Assembly (NCBI GenBank): GCA_013339895.1
Contig: JABACO010000010.1
Location: 2,330,788-2,394,787 of the forward strand
Length of the DNA stretch: 64,000 nt
DNA from: Ephydatia muelleri
Taxonomy: Eukaryota; Porifera; Demospongiae; Spongillida; Spongillidae
Reading direction: 5' to 3'
The position numbers and the translations under genes are program-made. Below the pieces are notes generated by a model. It did not search any database. It was given only the letters and a program-made list of their open reading frames with translations, and was not told the origin of the DNA. Shown in pieces: positions 12,574 to 24,059 of this stretch (positions within the stretch are counted from its first letter, which is position 1; each line of letters begins with the position of its first letter).

Positions 12574-14773
12574 TTGGAACTCCACAGAGACCAGCTCCAG
12601 AAACGTTGCAGAGTCTGTGGAAGCCTTTTGGTGGCTAAAGGGAAGAAAAGGAGGGCATTCTATCAATGTTCAGAGTTCAAAAAATGTCTCTTTAGAGCCT
12701 TTAGCATTGATATTAACAATGACCTCTCTGATATCCACCCTGTGTCGTTTTGTTATGCTACTCACGTAAGCAGATCATGGACAGACCAATGACTTGCTAC
12801 AGCTCAACAGCAATCACTGAGTGGGAGGGTTCATGCTGAAGACAGATGCATGGTATCAATATCAACATAATTGTGGGTCTGTACTACATGCATGTTTTCT
12901 TAATGCATACCACATCGGATAGGTCGTCCAACAACAGCTGATATTATTATTGCAACCATCAAAGGAATTGCCACCCACCTGATATGCCACTTAGCACCTT
13001 GAACAATTCAGCTGGATCAGCTGCAATGGACCTTTTGCCTTCTGACGTCACAAATTGATTGGTTGTGTTTGACATAACATAAGTCCTTATAGGAACTTCA
13101 CGAAGAAACACAGCAAGTACTAAATTAATGGTAAATGAATGCCTGACTGTATTCCAAAATGAAGTACCTTCGCCAGTTACGGTGCAAATGTCACAGCGCT
13201 CACAAGTTACCGGAAGTTGCCCCCCCAAAAATCGAAAAGCGCGACTTCGCGTGTCTCATTAGCAACTTCTGCAATGTTTCGTTGCATACAAATCCCTTAC
13301 AGAGCTTCATCGTGAAATACAACAAAAATGAAACGTGTGGTAATTTACTTCTCAATAAAAATTTAAAAGGAAAAGCATGTAGGAGCTATGATGGTGAAGT
13401 TATACCTTTTTTAAAGTTGCCCCCCCAAAATTCATGCGTGACGTCAAAGGCAAAAGGTCCATTCCTGATCTGTCTGGAGCTCCTGTGCCAGCCATTGGAG
13501 CTACCATGTAGGGCACTGGTGTGCACCACATGTATGGTCAGGTGGTTTGAAGTCTTCAGTTGTAGCAATGTGAAAAGTCCTTGCTGCTTCGTGGATGCAC
13601 CTTTATTGCCATCAGCACTGAAACCAGCACCGCCAATCATCATGGTACTCCTGCAGGACATACAAGTTGAGTGTTCTTCCTGTAAGAAGAACATACGTAT
13701 TGGTGATTACAACATCCATGATTGTGATGCAAAACCTACCAAGGACGAAGTGAAGATGGCATCACAAGTGCTAAGCAAGCTTGCTGTCACAAGTCCTGAC
13801 AAGACCCTACAGATGGTTTGGTAAGCAAAACAGTACTGAGTTATGTATAATACACCAAAAAAATCCACTCATTAGCCCAAGACATTCGTGCAAATAACAA
13901 GGCCACACAAATCTTCAGAATCTGCCTCTAGGAAAACATTGAAAAGAAGGTGCACTGAAATGAGTAATGTTCGGCAGATTATGGCTAAGGGGCACATTAA
14001 TTTTAGGAGAAAGAGATAGCCCACCAAAGTAATGCAGTTGAGAAGGGTTTTAAAAAGCATGAAGGACCCTTTGTTCAAGGGCTAGATACAGCATTACAGT
14101 CTTTCAAAGTGAAACGACAGCAGTACTTCGGTGGAGTGTTTGTGGGGAATCACATACACAAGGCCCTTAAGGTACTCACAATATTATATGAAATTCCCCA
14201 TACAGTTTACCTTTCCCATCACCACTAGCCATCAAACATCTCCATCATGTGCTCTTCCATGATTTACAAGTGGCACATGAGAAGTGCCCAACTCTTGTTG
14301 ACACAGTATCGGCAACAGCTGAGAAGTTCACAACTGTATTCTCCCTCCTTGGGAGGTGCCACAGTATCTACGACCAGCTGTTCATTGATGAGTTAAAAGT
14401 CACAGAGTTAGGTAAAATGCACCTTCCAAGTACCAGAACAATAATTATCCCCATCTCACCCACAGAACATGCAATATCAGAATTCATGGAGAGCTTCAGG
14501 GCATCATTCCCAAGTTCATCCATATCTTTTAAAATGCACCTATTAGAAGATCACACTGTCCCTTGGGCAAGACGGACGGGTACAGGCTTTGGTCTACTAG
14601 GCGAACAGGGGGCAGAGTCTATCCATGCCCGATTTAACACCCTTCAGAGAACTTATCAATGTATCCACAACAAGGTAGACAGGCTCCTCTCTATTGTTAA
14701 AGAGCACAGCCTATCCATTTCACCCAGGTTTGTGGAATCTATTCCACCGCCAAACAAACGAGCAAAATCGTAG
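12574..14773 (+). pseudogene. RAG1-N-like/transposase gene, decayed (A1 copy)
   Basis: 12574-12760 encodes the RAG1-like zinc module (QKRCRVCGSLL ... SIDINNDLSDIHP). The RING (ICLELLCQPLELPCRALVC) resumes after an inserted MITE, with one RING Cys changed (VKSPCCF against VKCPCCF in A2). The C-terminal segment 14249-14773 is open for 174 codons and contains GEQGAESIHARFN. The middle domain is deleted. It cannot make the full protein. Confidence 0.75.
13028..13460. mobile_element. MITE inserted in the RING-coding exon of the A1 copy
   Basis: Bounded by GGACCTTTTGCCTTCTGACG and its near-complement ending AAAGGCAAAAGGTCC. In A2 the flanks are contiguous (CTGCAATGCCTGATCTG), which marks this 433-bp block as an insertion. 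At most a 2-bp (AT) duplication is visible; the superfamily is not assigned. Confidence 0.75.
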
Positions 14774-15758
14774 GTAGTCAGCATAAGCATTTTACCCCTT
14801 TTCGTGCTATCATGATATCAGTAATACGTATAGTACTAGCGAACACGGCGGCTCAAACCACAGTACGCGTATACCATCGCGAAGAAAAAGTATGGCTACA
14901 GTTCCATACTATACGTTGTAAGTACCTTCTGTCTCCTTTTAATTGTTCTGTGCTTCCAACTGGGGAGCAGAATTTGTCTACGGGGTCCAAAAAGTACGTT
15001 GAAGTCCATGCGTTCGTCCAAAAATGGCCGCTTGTAGGAAGTTGTGGAGAGAAAACTAGGCCATGTGACTTTGGCTACAAATAGAACAAAGGGTACTTCA
15101 TTCATTGTATGGCTTTTAAATGGCGACAGGTGCAAACATGTTAAAACATGTAGTGCAATGTTTTAGTTGTCGATTGTCAAGGGTGGTTGCTAAGGCATTA
15201 CGCCACCTTTTCAATATTTCTATGGCCGCATGGGGCCATGTAATTTTAATAGCGGCAAATGACTCAAAACTTAATAACAATAACTCAGCATTGAAATTAA
15301 TCCAAACGAGAATAATAAATTTGACCATAGGCTAATAAAAGTAGTTATTAACATTAATTCTTTTTTGACCACTAACTTGAAATTGATGATTACAAAGGGC
15401 CTTGACTTTCAAAATTTGTTTGCACCTATACTATTTTGATCATACTATGAGATACTAACCGATTTCAATATAAAGCCATAAACCATTTAAATCATTGTAT
15501 AAAATCGACGTTGCGATGAGCTCATTTGCAAAGCGACAGAATTATCAATTGCTACATGGCTTCATCATACGCCAAAACTACAAAGTCTCTTGATTGTATT
15601 GTTATCAAGTTTGATTTGTTGATTTTAATAACCAAAATGTTGAAATTGAACTAACATTATAAATTTGGACTTTATTGTCTACTGAAACATCATTTTAACA
15701 CAGGTACATTATTGGTTCATGTTAATTAAAATTATTGTTGTTGACTTTGATTAATATT

Positions 15759-16192
15759 CAATTATGTCACAAGAAAACAACATAAAATATAACAGACAAT
15801 AAAAATAAATACACACTAACAAATGTGATCAAACGAGCCTATAATGAGACTCTGCCCTCATGTACAGCTAGGGCCAGATCACAATAAACTGGATGGTGGT
15901 ATGAAGATCTACTTCCTCGCAGGCACATGATAGCACTGCGCAGTATGGCAAAAGACAGACGACATCTCAGCCAGCCCATAATGAGGGAATATGCCTTGTC
16001 TTGTTTGTCAGAAAGTAGGTCAGCTAACCGTTTGTAAAAAGTGGTGGCTTCTTCCCCCATTGCACCCGAGGTGGAAAATACAAGAGGTGTGAAGACGCCA
16101 TGTTCAACATCACGAATGCGTTGCCCGTATTCCCTTTTCTTAGCTTGCTCATGGGTACGAAAGAGAGCAGAAAGAGATTTGGAAATGTACTT
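15759..16192 (-). pseudogene. 5'-truncated retroelement 3' end: reverse-transcriptase C-terminal tail
   Basis: Unit A2 reads TTAATATTAAAAGCAC without interruption, whereas A1 carries this block between those halves. The minus strand encodes a tail (EYGQRIRDVEHGVFTPLVFS, GWLRCRLSFAILRSA, CLRGSRSS) ending at a stop at 15839, followed by an A-rich 3' flank. I recognise this as the C-terminal tail of reverse-transcriptase-encoding elements common in sponges and cnidarians. The RT core is absent, as expected for a 5'-truncated insertion. Confidence 0.7.
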
Positions 16193-16439
16193 AAAAGCAC
16201 TTAATTTAGTTTGCACTATTTATAATTTACCTGATCATTGCAGTGCATACCTTGTAATAAGCCAAGTAACCATTATTTTTATGGAGTTATATCTACCTGT
16301 CCTGTTCATTTATGGACATCCTGTATCTGCAACAGCAAAAAAAATTAAATAATTAAATAACGAAGGGGGAATGCTTTAAAAAAACCCTACGCAAATGACA
16401 TATTGTTCCCAGACCAGCTACAATCGAACTTGTCCTTTA

Positions 16440-17195
16440 GGCCATTCCAAATGTGATAATAGGTTCCCGTCCTCCGCCCGCGTCATTATAGCGTAATGTC
16501 ACCATTATGTCCATTATTCTAATTATCGGAATATTGATTTGAATGTTTATCGGAATACTTATTTGTTTGAGATGTTGATTAAAACGTGTCCGTGTACGAC
16601 GAATGTTGCCATACAACAGTGTTGAGTTGGACTATTTTATCTGCCGGCTAAACATATATCAGTCATATGAACAAGTAAGTATTTAATATCAAAAACCTGT
16701 CCAGAAGGTAGTAGTCTCGTACCCAGACCCGCATCGCAGCTGCGGTGATGTAATCCATTCGCAGCTGCGATGTGGTCTGGGTATGAGACTAGGAAGGTAG
16801 CAATCTTCTCTTGTTTAACTGGACAGGTTATTTCTGTAAGAAATCACAGGACCATAAAATACAGAAGAGTCGAACAGAGGAAAGAGGATCTATCCAGTGT
16901 TGGCGACTATTACCTGAATTGTGGTGAAGTTAATTTTGGTCAGTTCTTGAAATATGCATGTAGTTTCAAGGAACGCCGAGGTTTACTTTCCCTCAGAGGA
17001 AGGCCTCAGACATCAGCAGCTACAGCTCCGGGTATCGTTTTCAGTTCTGCCACCTTTCGCTTTCACGCCTGATGATGTAAGATAGATAGAAATTAATATA
17101 TTGATTTTAATAATTTATATGTCAATAATGGATAATAGCCGTCCGCCCGCATGGGTTTTGGAAAAAGGTCCGGACGGGAAACATTTGGAATGGCC
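16440..17195. mobile_element. DNA transposon remnant with GGCCATTCCAAATGT ends
   Basis: Inverted termini GGCCATTCCAAATGT (16440) and ACATTTGGAATGGCC (ends 17195), each followed inward by a TTCCCGTCC-type motif. The inside holds an open stretch (about 16790-17072, with CLTGQVISVRNH and SSVGDYYLNCGEVNFG) of no family I recognise, interrupted by the 16712-16791 MITE. A2 keeps only the left part (58876-59130). Confidence 0.6.
16712..16791. mobile_element. MULE-type foldback MITE (80 bp)
   Basis: An almost complete palindrome starting TAGTCTCGTACCCAGACC and ending GGTCTGGGTATGAGACTA. It is flanked by AGAAGGTAG and GGAAGGTAG, a 9-bp duplication with one mismatch. Two relatives with perfect 9-bp duplications lie at 36889 and 37330. 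Confidence 0.8.
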
Positions 17196-17213
17196 CACGT
17201 CGCTGTATATTAG

Positions 17214-17443
17214 TGCACGGTAAAAGCGGAGACCTAACGCATACATTATAAAATTTCCAGCCTGTACGAGCAATAGAAATGTAACGCTTGCGTTGAAATG
17301 TATGGCTAATTAAATAATCAGCGCCTTACAACTCCAGCCGATTCTCAGTGCACTGTGTAGAGGACATTTCAGACTTTTAAAATATCATAAAATTTTAAAT
17401 TCTTGAAAAACATGTGTTAGGTCCCTGTTCGCAGAAACGATCC
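17214..17443. mobile_element. MITE family M1 copy
   Basis: Shares the central GAAATGTATGGCTAATTAAA and the terminal GTTAGGTCCCTGTTCGCAG with the 924-1163 copy. The left terminus is degraded. A partial equivalent is at 59145-59315 in A2. Confidence 0.6.
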
Positions 17444-17460
17444 CATAAAATGATTATACA

Positions 17461-17702
17461 GGATCGAAAAGGAACCTAGCGAATACATTATAAAATTTCC
17501 AGTACAAATGTAATGCTTGCGTTGAAATGTATGGCTAATTAAAAATTCAGCGCCTTACAACTACATGACAGATGCTTCGATTCTCAGTGCGTAAGAAACA
17601 ATGCATGTGTAGAGGACATTTCAGACTTCTAAAATATCAAAAAAATTGAAATCTTGAAGAAAAAAAAGACATGCGTTAGGTCCCTTTTCACGGAAACGAT
17701 CT
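17461..17702. mobile_element. MITE family M1 copy
   Basis: Begins GGATCGAAAAGGAACCTAGC and ends TTTTCACGGAAACGATC. It sits only 17 bases after the previous copy, in the same orientation. Confidence 0.65.
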
Positions 17703-18866
17703 ATATAATGCCTTAATTAATACGTACGGCTTACCTGCTGTCTAGTACATTTACCTATACATGCCGTGGCTAACTCTACATTTGTTAATGCATGTGACAT
17801 AAAGCTATTTAGATGTCACACATTCAATGGCGGGCTGATAATGAAAGCACCGTCTGGAATTTGTAAGTTTTTTAAGTATTCACAACTAATTTAGTATACA
17901 CGTATACTAAATCTTTCACGACGATCTGACTTCAAGCAATGGCTAGATCTGAAGCCTTATATTACCGTACATACATTCAATTCTATTTTCAGATGACTGT
18001 TAAATCGAGCAAGAACTTATCTGAGCTGATTGAGGCCTATAAAGAGCACTAAGGATGGGGACTAGTTATGCATCTGCCCTCAAGAACTGAATCTGCTAAG
18101 ACGACTACCTCAATAGCACATACAGTATATTGAACGGAAGTAATATTGTATGGAGTCAGAATATTACCATTTGTAAGTTGTGCAAACAAATGAGCACATT
18201 AAAAGCAAAATTTGGGAGGCTATTGTGCAACTTCTGATTGAAAATCATACTATACCAAGATCATTGAAGAGACTATGCCCGAGTACACAGACCCACCAAA
18301 AAAGCTGAGGGGAGGTTGTAAAAAATGTTCCATTACTAGAATAGAGATACGCAATCTTACAGCCAAAGTGAAATCAATTTAATAAATGAAAAGAAAAAAA
18401 ATCCGGTTGAGATCAGTTGAAAGACTAGATGTACAATGGACAAGTGCAGCAAAGATGAAGGAAATTGAAATGTGTTTAGAGCTTAAAGGAGTAAGGAAGT
18501 CAAAAGCTAAATTAATGTACAAAATTACAATACCTGCAAATTATGTGCCTCAACAATACCCCTCCGAGAACATCTCTCATAAACAAAATAATCTCATACT
18601 TACTCAGTTCTGGGATTAATTGGAGAGGTAATAACATGCAGGACCATGCATGGGTAAAGATATTTTTGTGCAGTCGAGGGTAAGAGAAGTGGGTTCTGTC
18701 ATAAAGGAAAGTGGCAGTAGATTGCATGACCTTGTAAAAGCACCTGAGTTCAACGGAGGATGTGTTTAAAACTGAAGGAGAATAATGAAATTATGTATTA
18801 TTTATAGATGTAGTGTAGAAACTAAAACTGCAGAAGTAATTAACACTGCATTGCATGGAAAGGACA
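17703..18866. other. No recognised gene
   Basis: Low-complexity AT-rich sequence with one basic 77-codon open stretch on the plus strand (18386-18619) that matches no family I know. Nothing else can be supported. Confidence 0.4.
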
Positions 18867-19490
18867 TGATACATATAATATGGAATACTTCTCCAGGGCA
18901 TGCAGGACAAAGAATGATACATATAATATGGAATACTTCTCCAAGGCATGCAGGACAAAGAATGATACATATAATATGGAATACTTCTCCAGGGCATGCA
19001 TGACAAAGAATGATACATATAATATGGAATACTTCTCCAGGGCATGCAGGACAAAGAATGATACATATAATATGGAATACTTCTCCAGGGCATGCAGGAC
19101 AACGAATGATACATATAATATGGAATACTTCTCCAGGGCATGCAGGACAACGAATGATACATATAATATGGAATACTTCTCCAGGGCATGCAGGACAACG
19201 AATGATACATATAATATGGAATACTTCTCCAGGGCATGCAGGACAAAGAATGATACATATAATACGGAATACTTCTCCAGGGCATGCAGGACAACGAATG
19301 ATACATATAATATGGAATACTTCTCCAGGGCATGCAGGACAACGAATGATACATATAATATGAAATACTTCTCCAGGGCATGCAGGACAAAGAATGATAC
19401 ATATAATATGGAATACTTCTCCAGGGCATGCAGGACAAAGAATGATACATATAATATGGAATACTTCTCCAGGGCATGCAGGACAAAGAA
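18867..19490. repeat. 48-bp tandem repeat, 13 copies
   Basis: Unit begins GATACATATAATATGGAATA and continues CTTCTCCAGGGCATGCAGGA to 48 bp. Copies differ at one to three positions (AAAGAAT/AACGAAT, GGAAT/GAAAT). Because 48 is divisible by 3 the array is open in several frames on both strands, giving 16-residue translated repeats. I see no codon-use or start-site evidence that any is expressed. Confidence 0.97.
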
Positions 19491-19591
19491 TTCAGTGGCA
19501 AAGTGATGCTAAATGTAAAGAACTAAAAAAATAAAAAAATATAATAATAAATAAAAAAAAGTATAAAAGTTAGAAGAGGAAAGCTTACTTT

Positions 19592-20364
19592 TATGGCATG
19601 TAATTCGTGCCAAAACGAAAAAAGATTACATTGCGTATATATTTTTATTTTATTGTATTTTTATTTTTTATTATTTTTTATTCAGGGTTAAACGAGAGAA
19701 ATTTCGAAATAACTGAGTCATAAATAGAGAAAATAGACATCGCGGGACGCTACACCTGGAGTAGTTCCTCCGAACGTGAATAGAGGTAAGTATGTCCGAT
19801 GTACACAAAGCTCTTACTATGAACAGCATCCACGCTTCCGTCTCCCGCGATTATATGATCTGCATTTCCCCCCACCACGCGACTTCCTCTTCATCTCTCA
19901 TACAGGCCTCCGCTTTAATTTGCGATGACTGCTAGTATGTGATTGGAACATACTAAAAGACGCCCGCGTTCCTTTGCCACACCCTTGGACATGTACTGCT
20001 ATATAATAAACTAGCACAGGAGAAGAGTGCCAACACAGGGAACGAGAAACGTAACTGTGGCTGGAGAGTTAACACTTTGCAGTACTAACCCAGTCCACCA
20101 ATCAAAACTACAGAACGCAACATTTCATTCCTGGGGTGAAGTGTATGTCATATACAATTTCTTGTTGTAAACATGAGCATGTGATATTGTTTCAGAAATG
20201 ATGCCAGGTGTAGACTTAGTCTGGGTACCTGACTGATGATGGGTACCCAGACTAGTGTAGAAATAAGCTAGAGGTTTTAATTTGTCTGTCCATGGGGGGT
20301 TGACCTTGCATATCAATCTGCTTCTTCCTGTGTGTGGGTATGGTGCTATATGCTGATGATATCA
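19592..20364 (+). repeat. E1 left terminal inverted repeat
   Basis: About 770 bp complementary to 27746-28485 with scattered differences. It contains the CCTCCGAACGTGAATAGAGG segment and a GGGTACC-rich hairpin near 20225. Confidence 0.85.
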
Positions 20365-20434
20365 TCTGTGCATCAGTTTAAATAATATAATTATGTTTAA
20401 AATCATTGAATCTTCTCTTCTATTCTGTTTTGCA

Positions 20435-20903
20435 GCACACAAATGTGAAAAATTACACAGTTCTTGTCTGGAAGTTAAGGTGGAGGCTGGTAGTCAATTG
20501 ACACCTGAGCTTAAGGTAATCTCACCCAGCAGATGTTCTGGTGGCTGATTGGGAGAGAGGAAGGCCAGCTGCTTGTGATATTACTGTTACCTCACCACCC
20601 ACCCAGGCTGCTTTTCTGAATGATGCAGGTACTGCATCAGCTGTTGCCGAGTCTCACAAACATGTTTCCAAAGGCCCTAATTGCCAGGAACTGAGCAGGG
20701 TGTGTGTTCCCCTGGCTGTTGAGACATATGGCAACTAGGGCAGAGAAGCAAACATCACATTCTCCTGTTTGGCCTCTGGACTTGTAGTCTGTGTTTCTCT
20801 GCCTAAAAGTAAGGTCACTTCAGATCTTTATGGCAAACTGAGCCTCATATGCATGGTCTGTGGCAAGCGCCATTTTGGCAAGAAGCCTGCCCCAACCTAT
20901 TGA
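20435..20903 (+). pseudogene. Retroelement tail fragment (PADVLV type) in E1
   Basis: The plus strand reads CLEVKVEAGSQLTPEL, then after a one-base shift PADVLVADWERGRPAACDIT with VTSP, RVCVPLAVETYGNW and SKVTSDLYGKLSL. This is the restriction-endonuclease-like C-terminal region seen in many sponge and cnidarian RT elements (PADV...D-T-V-TSP...VETYG...LYGRLNL). Several stops and shifts show it is dead. Confidence 0.65.
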
Positions 20904-21149
20904 TTTAGTGTAGTTTATGTTTGGAACTGTGGATAGTTTTTAAAAAGTAAGTGATGTTATATTCTTTCATGTAATTGTATTTGTATTATTATCATTGATT
21001 AACATAATAATAATAATGACAATTACAAACTGCGTACACCACATATCCATATCACTATTATTAACACTAAGCACTAAAATGTACACAAATTCAAACCAAC
21101 AGTTCAACTGCAACTATGCACTAATTCCCTACCTAAAATGGCCTTAGCC

Positions 21150-21700
21150 ACTGATCTCACTAAGGATAAATTGATATGGCCATAGATTTCTGCATTCATT
21201 TTTGGATTTGAGGCTGGCCTGGCTGATTGCAAGCAGAGAGGCTAGGCAGGAGAACACACTCTGAGCCTCTTCCTCCAATTGCCATATGTCTCGACGGCAA
21301 GTAGAATGCATGACCACCCCAACTCCTGGCACTTAGCATCGTTGGCAGCATGCTTCCTTGATTCAGCTACAAATGCTGCTGCCCCAAGTGCCACACTAGC
21401 TTCACTGAGGGTAACAGGAGTGAGTGACAATGTAATAGTGACGTAGGTTTTCCTCTGTCCAAACCCTGAACAAGGACATCTGCAGGGCGGGAGTTGACAT
21501 TATCTCTGCCTAAGCCATATCCCACTTCGGCCTTTACTGGAAGATAGGCATGACAACAGAAATCAGCAAATATGTCTCAGATGGTTATGCTGAGCAATGA
21601 CATCTCCACCATGTCTACAGGAGGCAGCATGATGACTAAGCAGATCAAAGGCAACGCCAGGGCAAAAGGGGCACAGAGAACACCTGAGGTATCTAGATCC
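21150..21700 (-). pseudogene. Retroelement tail fragment (PADVLV type), opposite strand, E1
   Basis: On the minus strand: RPADVLVQGLDRGKP-like sequence (frame-shifted in E1, open in E2), VAESRKHAANDAKCQELGW, LAVETYGNW and EIYGHINLSLVRSVAKAI. It is in reverse orientation to the 20435-20903 copy, so the two are separate insertions of related elements. Confidence 0.65.
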
Positions 21701-22089
21701 ATTATATATTATTATAACTTAAATGAAAAATACAATGGGCTGCTCAAATGAATACATCACATGTATTATTATTATCCCATGATTATTAATAATTACTCAT
21801 TTCACAAATGAATCATAAATGAAACACACTACTAACCTCACACATTGACTTCAGAAGGAAAGTAGGATCTGCTAAGGATGGCTCTGGCATTAGACCTGAC
21901 CAAATTTAGATTTAGATGACCAAATAGGCTGCTCAGCATTTGTGATTTGCAGGTGTTGGTTTGAAAAGCCAGTCGTGAAGCCAAATGTGACAAAGCCTAT
22001 TATCACATCGTGTAAAAGTGGGTTTGGCTTCCAAGTACAAATGTAGACTGGAAATAACAAACAGGGAATAGACTAAATAAGGGGGGAAA

Positions 22090-22340
22090 TCTGCAACCTT
22101 TACAATGAGGGCAACAGGTGAGTGTAAGCAGTTGAAGGCATGGCCCATGGATGACGATGGGGAGAGAGAAGGAAAGATAGCAGCGCATCCAGGCCATGGT
22201 TGAGTGTATGAATAACTGGCCCACTTTGCAGACAGCAAGGCAGCGATGTGCTTGTATACAACTGTGGCCTCTCTAAGTCTCCATTGGCAGATATAATAAG
22301 TGGAGTAATAGAGGCATACCAACGCTCATCGCTCATTTCT
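22090..22340 (-). pseudogene. Retroelement tail fragment (FTPL-type), E1
   Basis: Across two shifts the minus strand reads ERWYASITPLIISANGDL, EREATVVYKHIAALLSAKW and TMAWMRCYLSFSL. This is the conserved FTPLV...YKRLA...W(I/M)RC.LSFSL tail also seen at 15839-16216. It is degraded. Confidence 0.6.
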
Positions 22341-22499
22341 TTGAGGCCTCACGGAAATAGTAGCAGGCAAAATGCTGGGATTGTCTATTTGAGGAGGGGG
22401 GGGGGAAGGGTTTATGTTAAAGAGGTTTACGTTAAAGAATGCACTCTCAAATCAACTCCCACAGAATCCATCTGCTGCTACATCAAGACATGCACCATC

Positions 22500-23620
22500 T
22501 TGGAAGTTGGCTGAGGTAGTAGTGAGATCTCACCTGTGATGGGCTGTAGATGAGGTTCCACTGAAACATTGTGGCAGATTACAGACAGAAGATAGGCTGT
22601 GTAATCTCTGATCTCGATGTGTCTAGTGGAAAGTAAGCACCTTTTGGACAGAGGAATAATTGAATTCCTTACCAGTTATAGGAAGGGTCTATGAACCAAT
22701 ATTTTGCGCCAAAAAATAAAAAAGATTTGTGAGCCAACAACAACAGCTAGCAATACCTGAATCTATTATTAACCAGACCCCCTCCCATGCCCAAATGGTC
22801 CGTTACCTGCACCCAGCCCCACCCAGGCTAAATAAAACACCACGCCTGTGTATACATGTATGCATATGGAAGTGTATTCTAATATCATTGTAATTTATCG
22901 CATTGCCAAATGATTATGACATGCGTGTATATGTATATGAATGCAAGATGTATGTTACCTCTATCTCAATATCTTCACTGAACATTAGCTGAAATTTAGT
23001 GGCAGTTGCAATCAGCTGCCAGTTGGAATTAGTTTCAAAAGGATGCTCACACCTGCCTCACCTGTCTAAGTGTGGCCATGCCACGATGCTGACACAACTG
23101 CTGTACACTCTCGAGCTCTTTCAATTAGGATGAGACACATCTGTATCTAATGTTCCACCTCATCAGACTGTCTTTTGCAGTCAAGTTTCTGCTGCTTGTA
23201 CTCAACAACTTCTACAACTTCATTCGTTGCTTTTGGAGCTCAACATGTACCTTCATTGCTTAATTGCTGCTCCAACATATGGTCTCTTTGTCCGTCTTGT
23301 TGCCTCTTGTATGGCCACTTCTATTTGCTCCTTACAGGCTGGCTGTTACTTATGTGTACTGATATGTATGGCCTCCATTTTCCTCCTCAGCAATGAATGA
23401 CTGCACGGATACATGCGCAGGGAAAGTTAGCAATTTGACCCAGTAACTCAGATCTTTTCTGCCCCAGAAGGGCAATAATAAATTAAAATTTAAAAAAAAA
23501 TGATTATAAGAAAAGTAACTACAATAAACATGTAACAAATGGCATGTACATACATGAAAATCGTCCAATTTGCAAAAGATAACAGCATGTAGATAAACAC
23601 ACAAATACACATTTATACCT
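22500..23620. other. E1 internal sequence, no gene seen
   Basis: No coherent coding sequence. The stretch is matched closely in E2 (about 31440-32625), so it belongs to the element and is not a separate insertion. Confidence 0.5.
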
Positions 23621-23623
23621 AGG

Positions 23624-23624
<1 letters not shown>

Positions 23625-23659
<35 letters not shown>

Positions 23660-23714
23660 AACACACACACACACACACACAACACACACACACACACAAC
23701 ACACACACACACAT
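23625..23714. repeat. (AC)n microsatellite in E1
   Basis: About 90 bases of AC repeats. It is shorter in E2 (32627-32672), so the array changed length after the copies diverged. Confidence 0.95.
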
Positions 23715-23715
23715 C

Positions 23716-24050
23716 TCAACATGTACATGTAAGGTCCGGTAGTCCAGCTCCATCATCAAATCCTGTTCCACTTCTCCATTTGGTTCTGGATCCTCGAAGA
23801 CATACATTCGTGGCCCTCAGAATGGCAAAGGACATCCTGGCTCGTATCCATCCTGCAACTTCAGCATACATTTTTGAGCTATTTTGTCAGCAAGGAGTTG
23901 TATGAAACATTCTGCTTCTCGGCCCAAAACTCCATCAACGGATACAACTAGTGGTGTAAATGAAGCACGCCGTGCTTCTGCTGCATCATTGTATTTCCTC
24001 TTCTTTTCTTCTTCAACTGACGATAGGATAGAGGCAACATCCCGGTGCAA
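23716..24050 (-). pseudogene. Retroelement tail fragment (RNVCLRGSRTKW type), E1
   Basis: The minus strand reads HRDVASILSSVEEEKKRKYN, then EARRASFTPLVVSVDGVLGR, and after a shift AGWIRARMSFAILRATNVCL and GFDDGAGLPDL to a stop at 23716-23718. It is the C-terminus of a third, distinct RT-element family. No RT core is present upstream. Confidence 0.65.
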
Positions 24051-24059
24051 ATACGACGG

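Larger units (their letters stand above)
12106..15236 (+). mobile_element. Chapaev-like transposon with RAG1-N-like gene, decayed copy (A1)
   Basis: The left end CACAGCCCTTTGCGGC matches the intact copy at 53885. The right end (about GGCCGCATGGGGC at 15223-15236) is degraded. The copy has lost about 550 bp of the middle near 13993 (present in A2 as 55912-56459) and gained the 13028-13460 insertion. It lies at the same site relative to the receptor gene as in A2, so the insertion predates the A1/A2 duplication. Confidence 0.75.

Noticed and set aside
18867..19490. CRISPR-like array
   Set aside because: The 48-bp units abut with no spacers between them; it is a simple tandem repeat in eukaryotic DNA.
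18791..19501. 236-codon minus-strand frame of 16-residue repeats
   Set aside because: A by-product of a satellite with period divisible by three; the opposite strand and another frame are open too.
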